Assembly: GCA_903926385.1 (NCBI GenBank)
Contig: CAIYIS010000034.1
Location: forward strand, 1-35,847
Direction of reading: 5' to 3'
DNA length: 35,847 nucleotides
Source: an uncultured Bacteroidota bacterium
Lineage (GTDB): Bacteria; Bacteroidota; Bacteroidia; 2-12-FULL-35-15
Shown piece after piece: positions 16,336 through 24,538 of this stretch (positions within the stretch are counted from its first letter, which is position 1; the number at the start of each line of letters is the position of its first letter). The translations under genes were made by a program, and so were the position numbers. The notes under the pieces are model-generated. The model saw nothing but the letters and a program-made list of their open reading frames with translations, was not told the DNA's origin and made no database searches.

Positions 16336-19300
16336 ATGCGCCCTCTGGTCATTTTTATTTTCTTTTGTATCGTAAACTTGAGTTACGCTCAGGTAACAGA
16401 CGATTTTTCGGATGGAAACTTTTCTGCCAATCCTCTTTGGGCAGGCGATGCCGCCAAGTATATTGTTAATGCATCGTTTCAATTACAATCGAGCAATACC
16501 ACAGCCGACACCACTTATCTTTCCACCTCATCACCTGCTTCATCCCTCAATACCACCGAATGGAGTTTTTATATTAAAGAAACATTTGCTCCTTCGGGCA
16601 GCAATTTCGGAAGGGTTTACCTTGCCTCTAACCAAGCCAACCTAAACGGCCCGCTGAATGGATATTACCTTCAATTTGGAGAAGCACTGAGCAACGATGC
16701 TGTAGAACTTTTTCGGCAAACAGGCATCACCTCTACATCCGTTTGCCGCGGCACTAATGCACAAATAGCTGCAGCCTTTGCCATCTCAGTCCGTGTTACT
16801 CGCGATGCGGCTGGGCTCTGGACGCTCTATGTCGCCCCATCGGGAGGAACATCATACGCCCTTGAAGCTTCTGCCACCGACAATACTTACACCTCTTCCT
16901 CCTATTTTGGCATCGCCACATATTACACTGTGAGCAATGCCAACAAATTCTTTTTCGATAATTTTTATGCCGGGCCTATTGTTGTAGATGTCACTCCTCC
17001 TTCTCTTGTTTCTACCTCTGTTATTTCGTCTACTCAACTTGATGTGCTTTTTACGGAAGGGGTGGACTTGGTGACTTCTGAAACCATAAGCAATTATTCT
17101 GGTAACAATTCTATTGGCAATCCAACCACCGCCCAGCGCGATGCCACTAATTTTAGTCTTGTTCACCTTACCTTCTCAACACCTTTTACCAGCGGTCTTC
17201 CCAACATACTTACCGTTACCAATGTTCAAGATTTAAGCGCCAATCCCATTATTACCGCCACCTCTCCTTTCACATATTTCTTCATCTCCCCTGCCGCTTT
17301 CCGCGATATTATTATCAACGAAATTATGGCCGACCCCACTCCTCAGGTCAATGTGCCCCCTGTCGAATTTGTCGAACTTTATAACCGAAGCGCCAGTGCT
17401 GTTAATCTCACCGGATGGAAATTTACCGATGGCTCTTCCACCGCCACCCTTCCCAATACTATGCTTGCATCTCACCAATACCTTATTATCTCCTCCAATG
17501 CCGACACAGCCCTCTTTACCCCTTACGGAAATCATGTAGGTCTAGGTAGTTTTCCTTCTATAAACAATGCAGGCGACCATCTTTATCTAAAAAACGATAG
17601 TCTTGTATATATTGATTCTGTTACCTTTTCGGATGCTTGGTATCAGGATGCAACCAAACAACAAGGAGGATGGACACTCGAATTAATCAATCCAAATGCA
17701 AATGTCAATTGTCCTGCATCGAGCAATTGGATAGCATCTAATGATGCGAATGGTGGTACACCGGGTGCGCAAAACAGTGTTTACTCAACGGCTGCTGACA
17801 CTACTCATCCTAGGCTTGCAGGAGTTACCGTAATCGACTCGATACATATAAATGTTTGTTTTTCGGAAGCACTGGATGCATCTGTAATTTCGGCTTTTGC
17901 AAACTATAACATCAATGCAGGTATTGGCATACCAACGGCCGATACGGTAAATGCTACACTGAGTTGCGCTTATCTTACCTTATCTGTTCCTCTTACTAAT
18001 TCTTCTACCTACACGTTAACGGTAACCAATATGAGCGATTGCTCTGGTAATGCACTATTGACGGACACTATCAGCTTTGCATTTTACAAACCGAAACCGT
18101 TTGATGTGGTAATAAACGAAATAATGGCCGACCCCGACCCTCCTGTGAATGTATTGCCAAACAACGAATATGTGGAATTGTATAACAAAACGCAGTTTCC
18201 GATTAACATCAACAACTGGACATTTGCTGCAGGTACCACGGTAAGAACCTTGCCAAATGCTACCATCGCTGCGTACGGATACATGGTGCTTTCCACACCT
18301 TCAGCTGTTCCATTTTTCTTTTCGAATATCAACATTGCAGGAGTCACCAGCTTCCCGGCACTAACCAATACCGGTCAAACATTGGTATTAAAAACTGCTG
18401 ACGGAGTTCCTATGTCTACTGTATCGTATACGGATGCCTGGTATCAGGATGCAAATAAAAATGATGGAGGATGGAGTCTTGAACAAATAGACCCTACTAA
18501 TCCATGCGCTGGAATGATTAATTGGCGGGCATCTACAGGTGCTGCAGGAGGAACACCGGGCACAGTTAATTCGGTTCATGCTTCTAATCCCGATCATACA
18601 CCACCTCAAGTGGTGCGTGTTTCGGTAATTGCTGCTGATACCATTCAGCTTTATTTTAACGAACCTCTCGACAGCACCACCATGCTGAATCCTACTATTT
18701 ACAGCATAAACAACGGTATCGGTAATCCTGTTCAGTTAAAACCCATGGCTCCTGATTTCGGTAGTGTGCGCCTAACCCTTGCTACACCTATTCAATCAGG
18801 AGTAATTTATACCATCACTGTAAACAATGCCATCACTGATTGTGTTGGCAATGCCTTGGGATTGGATAACAGCGCTCGATTTGCCTTGCCTCAACTTGCC
18901 TTACAAAATGATATTGCCATCAACGAAATCCTCTCAGACCCCAACACAGGCGGAGTAGATTATGTTGAAATTTACAACAACTCTTCCAAAGTAATCGATT
19001 TAAAATCCATTACCCTCTCTCAATACGACACCATCACTAATGTCATCACCAGCCCCAAAGTAATTACTGCAGATGGTTATTTGCTTTTTCCACAAGATTA
19101 CCTCGTGCTGTCTACCAATTCCGATGCTGTTAAAAGCCAATATTACACAACCAATCCAAAAGCTTTTATCAATCTCCCAAGCATGATTACACTCAACATC
19201 GCCTCAGGCACCGTTTGCCTTAGCGATACAGCAGCCATCATCGACCGCTTTACTTATTACAGCGATATGCAGTTTCCTCTTCTCAACTCTACTAAAGGAG

Positions 19301-19746
19301 TAGCCTTAGAGCGCATCGATTTTAACCGCACCACACAAGACCGCATCAATTGGCATTCGGCAGCACAAGATGCCGGCTTCGGCACACCCGGTTATCAAAA
19401 CTCTCAATACCACAATGCCGGAGAAACCGATGATGCTATCCTCGTTACTCCCGAAATATTTTCGCCTGACGAAGATGGTTACAACGATGTGGTGAACATT
19501 AATTACCATTTCGATGTGCCGGGCTATACCGCCAGCATCACTATTTTCGATAGCAAAGGACAAGTGGTAAAACCATTAATCCAAAACGAATTGTTAGGAA
19601 TCAAAGGAACATTTAGCTGGGATGGAATAAACGCTGATCGCGAAAAAGCAAGAATAGGCATTTACATTATTTATTTCGAAGCCTTCGATTTGGGTGGAAA
19701 TGTGAAGCATTATAAAAAGACATGTGTGCTGGGGGGTAAATTATAA
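16336..19746 (+). CDS. secreted surface protein with three lamin-tail domains and FlgD-like C-terminus
   Basis: The 1136-residue protein has a signal peptide (1-18, ending LSYA). A lectin/laminin-G-like beta region (about 20-210) comes first, then three alternating pairs of an SbsA-type Ig-like domain (about 215-315, 490-585, 755-855; e.g. VTPPSLVSTS) and a lamin-tail domain (about 322-480, 589-740, 858-1020). Each lamin-tail domain begins with a form of INEIMADP and ends with GTPG plus QNS or VNS. The C-terminus (1035-1136) opens FSPDEDGYNDVVNI and has a FlgD-like Ig fold. This architecture is frequent among exported Bacteroidetes proteins. It is likely surface-bound or released, with an adhesive or structural role; no catalytic residues are recognised. 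It stands as a single gene with a terminator beyond. Confidence 0.8.
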   Translation: MRPLVIFIFFCIVNLSYAQVTDDFSDGNFSANPLWAGDAAKYIVNASFQLQSSNTTADTTYLSTSSPASSLNTTEWSFYIKETFAPSGSNFGRVYLASNQANLNGPLNGYYLQFGEALSNDAVELFRQTGITSTSVCRGTNAQIAAAFAISVRVTRDAAGLWTLYVAPSGGTSYALEASATDNTYTSSSYFGIATYYTVSNANKFFFDNFYAGPIVVDVTPPSLVSTSVISSTQLDVLFTEGVDLVTSETISNYSGNNSIGNPTTAQRDATNFSLVHLTFSTPFTSGLPNILTVTNVQDLSANPIITATSPFTYFFISPAAFRDIIINEIMADPTPQVNVPPVEFVELYNRSASAVNLTGWKFTDGSSTATLPNTMLASHQYLIISSNADTALFTPYGNHVGLGSFPSINNAGDHLYLKNDSLVYIDSVTFSDAWYQDATKQQGGWTLELINPNANVNCPASSNWIASNDANGGTPGAQNSVYSTAADTTHPRLAGVTVIDSIHINVCFSEALDASVISAFANYNINAGIGIPTADTVNATLSCAYLTLSVPLTNSSTYTLTVTNMSDCSGNALLTDTISFAFYKPKPFDVVINEIMADPDPPVNVLPNNEYVELYNKTQFPININNWTFAAGTTVRTLPNATIAAYGYMVLSTPSAVPFFFSNINIAGVTSFPALTNTGQTLVLKTADGVPMSTVSYTDAWYQDANKNDGGWSLEQIDPTNPCAGMINWRASTGAAGGTPGTVNSVHASNPDHTPPQVVRVSVIAADTIQLYFNEPLDSTTMLNPTIYSINNGIGNPVQLKPMAPDFGSVRLTLATPIQSGVIYTITVNNAITDCVGNALGLDNSARFALPQLALQNDIAINEILSDPNTGGVDYVEIYNNSSKVIDLKSITLSQYDTITNVITSPKVITADGYLLFPQDYLVLSTNSDAVKSQYYTTNPKAFINLPSMITLNIASGTVCLSDTAAIIDRFTYYSDMQFPLLNSTKGVALERIDFNRTTQDRINWHSAAQDAGFGTPGYQNSQYHNAGETDDAILVTPEIFSPDEDGYNDVVNINYHFDVPGYTASITIFDSKGQVVKPLIQNELLGIKGTFSWDGINADREKARIGIYIIYFEAFDLGGNVKHYKKTCVLGGKL

Positions 19747-19774
19747 GAAGGATAAAGAGGGGGGAATGAAATAA

Positions 19775-19805
19775 AAAAGGGCCGGTTAAAATGACCAGCC
19801 CTTTT
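19775..19805. terminator. bidirectional terminator between convergent genes
   Basis: AAAAGGGC (19775-19782) pairs with GCCCTTTT (19798-19805); an inner GGT/ACC pair extends the stem past one mismatch. It lies between the lamin-tail gene and the acyl-CoA dehydrogenase gene and can serve both. Confidence 0.75.
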
Positions 19806-19833
19806 GCATATACTATATAGTGTAAGAAGTTTG

Positions 19834-20973
19834 TTATTTGAGAATGCCTCTGGAGATAACAATTTTTTGTACTTCGGTGGTGCCTTCGTAAATCTGAGTT
19901 ATTTTGGCATCGCGCATGAGTCGCTCTACATGGTATTCTTTAACAAACCCGTAACCCCCGTGGACCTGTACGGCTTCGATGGTGGTATCCATAGCTACTT
20001 TGGAGGCAAACACTTTGGCCATGGCGCTTGCTATGGTATAATCCTGGTGGAGGTCTTTGAGCCAGGCTGCTTTTAAACAAAGCAAACGAGCGGCTTCTAT
20101 TTGAGTGGCCATATCGGCCAGTTTGAACTGAATGGCTTGATGCTGATTGATGGGTTTGCCAAAGGCGATACGTTCTTTGGAATAAGCCAAAGCTAACTCG
20201 TAAGCACCCGAAGCGATACCGAGGGCCTGAGAGGCGATGCCGATACGACCACCGGTAAGGGTTTGCATGGCAAATTTGAACCCGAAACCATCTTCGCCAA
20301 TGCGGTTTTCTTTGGGCACTTTGACATCGGTAAACATGAGGGAATGGGTGTCGGAGCCGCGAATGCCGAGTTTGTTTTCTTTAGGGCCAACGACAAAACC
20401 GGGCATTCCTCTTTCTACTATAATGGCATTGATGCCGTGACTGCCTTTTTCGGGATGAGTTTGAGCTATGACAATATAAACAGAGGCGCTGCTGCCGTTT
20501 GTAATCCAGTTTTTGGTACCGTTGAGGAGGTAATGGTCGCCTTTATCGATGGCGGTGGTGCGTTGGGAGGTGGCATCTGAACCGGCTTCGGGCTCGGACA
20601 AACAAAAAGCACCTATGATTTGGCCAGTAGCCAAACGGGGAAGGTATTTTTGTTTTTGTTCTTCGGTACCGAAGGTTTCGAGGCCCCAGCACACAAGGGA
20701 ATTATTAACGGACATGACTACGGAACAGGAAGCATCTACTTTAGAAATTTCTTCCATAGCGAGTACATAAGAAATGCAGTCCATACCGCCACCACCGTAT
20801 TTGGTGTCGACCATCATTCCTAAAAATCCTAATTCGCCCATTTGTTTAATTTCGTCAGCCGGAAATTTTTGGTGTTCGTCACGCTCAATAACTCCGGGCT
20901 TAAGCACATCGTTAGCAAAATCGCGTGCGGCTTTCTGAATCATCAAATGTTCTTCTGTTAGATTAAATAACAT
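19834..20973 (-). CDS. acyl-CoA dehydrogenase
   Basis: The 379-residue flavoenzyme catalyses alpha,beta-dehydrogenation of acyl-CoA thioesters with electron transfer to ETF. Length and signatures fit the short/medium-chain family: GAFCLSEPEAGSDA, the SVYIVIAQTHP region, RIGIASQALGIA, QVHGGYGFVKEY and the catalytic base Glu363 in IYEGT. The Glu at that C-terminal position is that of butyryl/short-chain and general Bacteroidetes enzymes rather than of isovaleryl-CoA dehydrogenase, which carries its base earlier. Chain-length specificity cannot be fixed by eye. It stands alone, divergent from anmK with 85 bp between them. Confidence 0.95.
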   Translation of the reverse strand: MLFNLTEEHLMIQKAARDFANDVLKPGVIERDEHQKFPADEIKQMGELGFLGMMVDTKYGGGGMDCISYVLAMEEISKVDASCSVVMSVNNSLVCWGLETFGTEEQKQKYLPRLATGQIIGAFCLSEPEAGSDATSQRTTAIDKGDHYLLNGTKNWITNGSSASVYIVIAQTHPEKGSHGINAIIVERGMPGFVVGPKENKLGIRGSDTHSLMFTDVKVPKENRIGEDGFGFKFAMQTLTGGRIGIASQALGIASGAYELALAYSKERIAFGKPINQHQAIQFKLADMATQIEAARLLCLKAAWLKDLHQDYTIASAMAKVFASKVAMDTTIEAVQVHGGYGFVKEYHVERLMRDAKITQIYEGTTEVQKIVISRGILK

Positions 20974-21018
20974 AGTCTGTATTTTTTATATTAAAAATTG
21001 TTTTATTTTTGAGAAATG

Positions 21019-21026
21019 CAAAAGTA
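21019..21026 (-). promoter_or_regulatory. candidate -7 element of the acyl-CoA dehydrogenase gene
   Basis: The minus strand reads TACTTTTG followed by CA, a full match to TAnnTTTG, 45 bp upstream of the ATG. The -33 region is poor. Confidence 0.5.
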
Positions 21027-21058
21027 AATTTATTATTCAAATCTTGCTATAAATATTT

Positions 21059-22135
21059 ATGACAAATATCAAAAAGGATGTGTACCATGTTATAGGGTTG
21101 ATGTCGGGCACCTCGCTGGATGGGTTGGATATAGCGTACTGCCGATTGGAATGCAGCAACAACAGATGGCAATACGACATACTGGCGGCCTCCACCATAG
21201 CTTACCCGGCAGAATGGAAACAAAAGCTGATAAGCCTCGAAACGGCAGATGCTCTTACTTTTCAGCAAGCACACGTGGATTATGGTTTGTATCTGGGTCA
21301 GCGGGTTTCGGATTTTATAGTTATTAATAATTGCAAAGCCGATTTTGTGTCGTCACACGGGCATACTATTTTTCATCAACCGGACAAAAAGCTAACTGTA
21401 CAAATAGGTTCGGGCCCGGCTATAGCTTCGCGATGCAAACTGCCTGTGGTGTCGGATTTCCGCTCGCTGGATGTGCTGCTGGGCGGACAGGGAGCGCCTC
21501 TGGTTCCGGTGGGCGATATGCTGCTGTTTAACGATTATGAGTATTGTCTCAATCTGGGTGGTTTTTCGAATGTGTCGTATCAGCACCAGGGGGAGCGCAT
21601 AGCGTATGATATATGTCCGGTAAACATAGTGATGAATGCCATTTGCCAAAACATGGGTATGGAATATGACGACCAAGGCCTGCTGGCCCGACAGGGTATG
21701 CTGAGCCATTATTTTCTGAACGAACTCAATCAGCTGGCTTATTACAAACAAACGCCAAACACCCCCAAATCGTTGGGGAAAGAATGGGTGGTGCAAAACA
21801 TTTTTCCCCTCATCGATCGCTACGAAATGGAAAACTCCGACCTGCTCCACACCTATTGCCACCACATAGCTACTCAAACAGCCAAAGCCCTAAACCCTCT
21901 GCCCAAAGGCAAAGTGCTTGCTACTGGCGGGGGGGTGTATAATACTTTTTTGATGGAATGTATTCAACAGCAAACTCAGCATACTATAGTTATTCCTCCC
22001 AAAAAGCTGATTGAATACAAAGAAGCCCTGGTGTTTGCTTTTCTGGGTGTTCTGCGCATGCGCCTTCAGCCCAACTGCCTCAAAAGTGTTACCGGTGCTT
22101 ACCGCGACAATTGCGGGGGGAGTGTGGTGGGGTAG
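21059..22135 (+). CDS. anmK: anhydro-N-acetylmuramic acid kinase
   Basis: AnmK phosphorylates and opens 1,6-anhydro-MurNAc to MurNAc-6-phosphate during recycling of peptidoglycan. The 358-residue length is normal. Recognisable blocks are GLMSGTSLDGLDIA (13-26, phosphate loop), SSHGHTIFHQP, VVSDFRSLDVLLGGQGAPLVP with the catalytic Asp, CLNLGGFSNVSY, and the C-terminal VLATGGGVYN. It is cytoplasmic. ATG at 21059 is the natural start. No murQ or transporter gene lies next to it in this window. Confidence 0.95.
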   Translation: MTNIKKDVYHVIGLMSGTSLDGLDIAYCRLECSNNRWQYDILAASTIAYPAEWKQKLISLETADALTFQQAHVDYGLYLGQRVSDFIVINNCKADFVSSHGHTIFHQPDKKLTVQIGSGPAIASRCKLPVVSDFRSLDVLLGGQGAPLVPVGDMLLFNDYEYCLNLGGFSNVSYQHQGERIAYDICPVNIVMNAICQNMGMEYDDQGLLARQGMLSHYFLNELNQLAYYKQTPNTPKSLGKEWVVQNIFPLIDRYEMENSDLLHTYCHHIATQTAKALNPLPKGKVLATGGGVYNTFLMECIQQQTQHTIVIPPKKLIEYKEALVFAFLGVLRMRLQPNCLKSVTGAYRDNCGGSVVG

Positions 22136-22593
22136 CGAATAGGCAATTTGGCAGTAGGCAATTTAAATGAGATGTGAGTATTGAGATATGAGATGTGAGA
22201 ATAATGCTGATTCATCTTTTTCTCAAATCTCAAATCTAATATCTCAAATCTAATTAGGGCGAGCAAGTGCCCTCTTCGTCATCACCTGTCCTCCTGCCCA
22301 CACGCGGTATCTTTTTTTTCTCGTCACCATCAGCTTTCTCGTCACCCTGAGCCTGTCGAAGGGCCATTAACTTCACTTCCCATCGAACCAAAAAAAAGGA
22401 TACTTCGCGCGGGTCAGGCGCAGTTAGTCAGCGCATAGCTTTTCATTACCTTTAAGTAAGCACGAAAAAAACTCCGAATAAGGAGGAATGGAGGTTAAAA
22501 ATTGTTTTGGTTTTTGTTTAATAATGGTGTTGCGTTACAAACGCTATTCTCAACCGCCCTCGTTACAAACGAGGGCGAGGGGGGGGTGATGGT
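22136..22593. other. repeat-rich intergenic region
   Basis: No gene is supported in these 458 bp. It holds direct and inverted short repeats built on GAGATGTGAG and TCTCAAATCT (22168-22254), the segment CACCCTGAGCCTGTCGAAGG (22343-22362), which I have seen as a scattered motif in many genomes, a GCAGTTAGTCAGCGCAT box (22420-22436), a small CTCC/GGAG hairpin near 22473, and the 69-bp two-hairpin repeat listed separately. Confidence 0.6.
22516..22584. repeat. 69-bp two-hairpin dispersed repeat, copy 1
   Basis: The copy matches 33856-33924 in 65 of 69 positions. Hairpin 1 is GCGT/ACGC around TACAA; hairpin 2 is GCCCTCGT (22556-22563) with ACGAGGGC (22569-22576), followed by a G-run. It ends 9 bp from the stop codon of the minus-strand TonB-domain gene. 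A GCAGTTAGTMAGCGCAT box lies upstream of both copies. Confidence 0.85.
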
Positions 22594-23526
22594 CTAATGG
22601 AAATCGATTGGAAGTGTTAGGTTAAACTTAACGTTTTGTCCATTATACTTCCCTGGTTCCCACTTAGGCATAAGTTGAATTACTCTAACTGCTTCTATGT
22701 CGCAAGCATTACAACCTTTTAAACCTTTTAAAACCTTTACATTTGTTATGCTTCCATCTTTTTCAACTGTGAATGAAATGTGTGCTGTGCCATTAGTATT
22801 TTTCCTTTTTTCGTTTTTAGGGTAAACCAGATTTTCTTGAATAAATCTATTCATTGCTTTATCTCCCCCCGGAAAGGAAGGTCTTCCTTCGTTTGATTTG
22901 TTTTCTGAAAAATCTGTTGAATTTTTTTCAGCGTCAGTCTTTAAGATTTCTAAATGTTCGCTATATGAAATTTCCTTTCCCTTCTTGTCAAAATATTGCT
23001 CACTTTCTGTAACTGCTTTTTGTTTGTATTTAGAAGTGGAATTTTTTAATTCCTCTGGGGTTAAGTCAACAATTTTAATTTTTGATAAACGTTCTAATTC
23101 ACCTGAATTATAATAACCATAAACATCAGTTCGCCCGTTTGCTAAATATGCTTGCTTCATTGTCAAAGAGCCAGTCATATTATAATAAAATGAAGTGTCA
23201 GAGGCTTCTCCATTTTTGTATTTGGATTTAAGATAGACTGTGCCTTTGCTATTATAATAAATTAAATTGCCATCTAAATATCCATTCTTTGCTTCTGAGG
23301 TTCTTAAAACAGTGTTGTCAGGATAGTAAACGGTATCATTTTTAATAAACTTTCCTAAATCAGATTTTATGTTTTTTTTCGCTAACAAATATATAGTTGT
23401 ACTATCTGATGAAATTGCTTTTGATTGCAGATCTAGTTTATTTGTTTCTTCTGAACTATTTGTTTGTCCAAAAGAAAACAATGAAAATGTTATTAAAATC
23501 GTTGTCAGATTAATTGCTTTATTCAT
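22594..23526 (-). CDS. periplasmic TonB C-terminal domain protein with MORN-like repeats
   Basis: With the start at ATG 23526 the protein has 310 residues and a signal peptide (1-20, NKAINLTTILITFSLFSFGQ). The middle (about 60-165) consists of short tyrosine-rich repeats such as GNLIYYNSKGTVYLKSKYKNG, like the MORN/YwqK antitoxin type. The C-terminus is a TonB fold: FPGGDKAMNRFIQENLVYP, TAHISFTVEKDGSITNVKVLKG, WEPGKYNGQNV and a final LPIDFH. It lacks a membrane anchor plus Pro-rich spacer, so it is unlikely to be the energising TonB itself and may be a periplasmic binding protein or an orphan TonB fold. A further 23 codons upstream (MKTPAKEK...) are encoded partly by a REP hairpin and are rejected. 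Confidence 0.75.
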   Translation of the reverse strand: MNKAINLTTILITFSLFSFGQTNSSEETNKLDLQSKAISSDSTTIYLLAKKNIKSDLGKFIKNDTVYYPDNTVLRTSEAKNGYLDGNLIYYNSKGTVYLKSKYKNGEASDTSFYYNMTGSLTMKQAYLANGRTDVYGYYNSGELERLSKIKIVDLTPEELKNSTSKYKQKAVTESEQYFDKKGKEISYSEHLEILKTDAEKNSTDFSENKSNEGRPSFPGGDKAMNRFIQENLVYPKNEKRKNTNGTAHISFTVEKDGSITNVKVLKGLKGCNACDIEAVRVIQLMPKWEPGKYNGQNVKFNLTLPIDFH

Positions 23527-23578
23527 AACGTATTTTTTGCTGAGTGCGTTTCCTAAAATGGCATATATCGTTTTCTCC

Positions 23579-23608
23579 TTTGCAGGTGTTTTCACCTGTA
23601 GACCGAAA
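23579..23608. repeat. REP-like hairpin, distant copy
   Basis: CAGGTG (23583-23588), loop TTTT, CACCTG (23593-23598), then TAGACCGAAA (23599-23608). It matches the longer copy at 35377-35417 next to the transposase gene, including CTTTGCAGGTG before it, but lacks the eight bases CAAACAAG between stem and tail. The tetranucleotide GTAG touches the foot of the hairpin. Confidence 0.75.
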
Positions 23609-23692
23609 CCGTTTAAATTTTCTCCTACAAATATACTACTAATAATATATGTGTATAAAGAAAATCTTATTCCAAATCGTCACATTCTGGCC

Positions 23693-23717
23693 CCCCTCCC
23701 CTTGCCAAGGGGAGGGG
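23693..23717. repeat. C/G-rich hairpin 1
   Basis: CCCCTCCCCTT pairs perfectly with AAGGGGAGGGG around loop GCC, followed by TCGGGGGTGAGGT. Sequences of this kind are frequent between genes of Bacteroidetes. Confidence 0.7.
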
Positions 23718-23754
23718 TCGGGGGTGAGGTCTTACCCCATTCGTCACCTTTCTC

Positions 23755-23775
23755 CCCCTCTCTTGTGGAGAGGGG
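23755..23775. repeat. C/G-rich hairpin 2
   Basis: CCCCTCTC (23755-23762) pairs with GAGAGGGG (23768-23775) around TTGTG; the following ATGCAGGGGAGAGGTGA parallels the tail of hairpin 1, so the two are diverged members of one family. Confidence 0.65.
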
Positions 23776-23799
23776 ATGCAGGGGAGAGGTGATTCCTAT

Positions 23800-24162
23800 C
23801 ATCGCGAGTGCGTTTCATACCATCGCTACCGCTTGCAGCACCATCGCAAGTCAATTTCATACCATCGCTACCGCTTACAGCACCATCGCAAGTCAATTTC
23901 ACACCATCGCAACCGCTTGCAGCACCATCGCAAGTCAATTTCATATCATCGCGAGTGAATAACACTCCTTCGGGCGTGCGTTTCATTCATTCGCGACCGC
24001 TTACAGCACCATCGCAAGTCAATTTCACACCATCGCGAACGCTTACAGCACCATCGCAAGTCAATTTCATACCATCGCGAATCAATTTCATACCATCGCG
24101 AGCGCCTACATCGCATTCGCGAGTCAATTTCGCTCAAACGGTAGCCCTTGCAGACCCATCGC
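23800..24162. repeat. minisatellite of 18 units of 21 bp
   Basis: The hexamer CATCGC or a degenerate form occurs every 21 bp without a single indel: 23800, 23821, 23842, 23863, 23884, 23905, 23926, 23947, degenerate at 23968 and 23989, then 24010, 24031, 24052, 24073, 24094, degenerate at 24115 and 24136, and 24157. Two unit types mostly alternate, ACCATCGCAAGTCAATTTC and ACCATCGCTACCGCTTACAG, giving a 42-bp higher order. The centre and the right end are more diverged. Confidence 0.9.
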
Positions 24163-24250
24163 ATCCCCTTACATCCCCCGTCTTTCCTCATTTCTTCATT
24201 TTCTAACCCATATTCTCCCTTTTCCTCCCCTAAAGCCCTTTTCTCCTCCT

Positions 24251-24413
24251 CCTATTCGTAAATTCGTTTTATTCGTATTTCGTAAAGTCCCCCCAATCAT
24301 CAATCACCAATCACCTATCATCAATCCCTTTCCCCCTATTCGTAAATTAGTATTATTCGTATTTCGTAAAGTCCCCCCTATCATCAATCACCTATCATCA
24401 ATCCCTTTCCCTT
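24251..24413. repeat. tandem direct repeat of about 84 bp
   Basis: Two units start at 24251 and 24335. Both contain CCTATTCGTAAATT, then ATTATTCGTATTTCG-like sequence, CGTAAAGTCCCCCC and copies of ATCATCAATCACC. The ATTCGTAAATTCGT part recurs at 16229. The segment sits upstream of the htpG promoter block. Confidence 0.75.
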
Positions 24414-24443
24414 CCATTTTGTCTTATTTCTCTCCCCTATATT

Positions 24444-24482
24444 GCCAACTTGTCAGTTTATTTCGGTTGGCATGTAGTTTGA
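24444..24482 (+). promoter_or_regulatory. candidate htpG promoter/operator
   Basis: GCCAAC (24444-24449) and GTTGGC (24466-24471) form an inverted repeat 16 bp apart. The second arm is part of TTGGCATGTAGTTTGA (24467-24482), close to the sigma-54 -24/-12 pattern TTGGCAnnnnnTTGCW but with A instead of the -12 C. A TGTCAG box lies between (24451-24456). The ATG is 57 bp downstream. Which sigma factor reads it is uncertain. Confidence 0.4.
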
Positions 24483-24538
24483 AATCCCCGCATCACAAAT
24501 TCATATTTTATAACTCATAATTTATAATTCCTATACAA

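Larger units (their letters stand above)
23527..24538. other. 1-kb non-coding region with several repeat families
   Basis: The region contains, left to right, a REP-like hairpin (23579-23608), two C/G-rich hairpins (23693-23717 and 23755-23775), an 18-unit 21-bp minisatellite (23800-24162), an 84-bp direct repeat (24251-24413), and a promoter-like block for htpG. Several long frames cross the minisatellite, but their openness follows from the 21-bp period without in-frame stops; none has a convincing ribosome site. Confidence 0.7.

Noticed and set aside
23527-23595. N-terminal extension of the TonB-domain protein (MKTPAKEK...)
   Set aside because: It is encoded partly by the REP hairpin and precedes a clear signal peptide starting at the ATG at 23526.
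23369-24206. Long plus-strand frames of 197 and 132 codons across the minisatellite
   Set aside because: They are open because the 21-bp unit has no stop in those frames; they begin inside the TonB-domain gene or at a GTG with no ribosome site, and two minus-strand frames are open for the same reason. The array is reported as a repeat.
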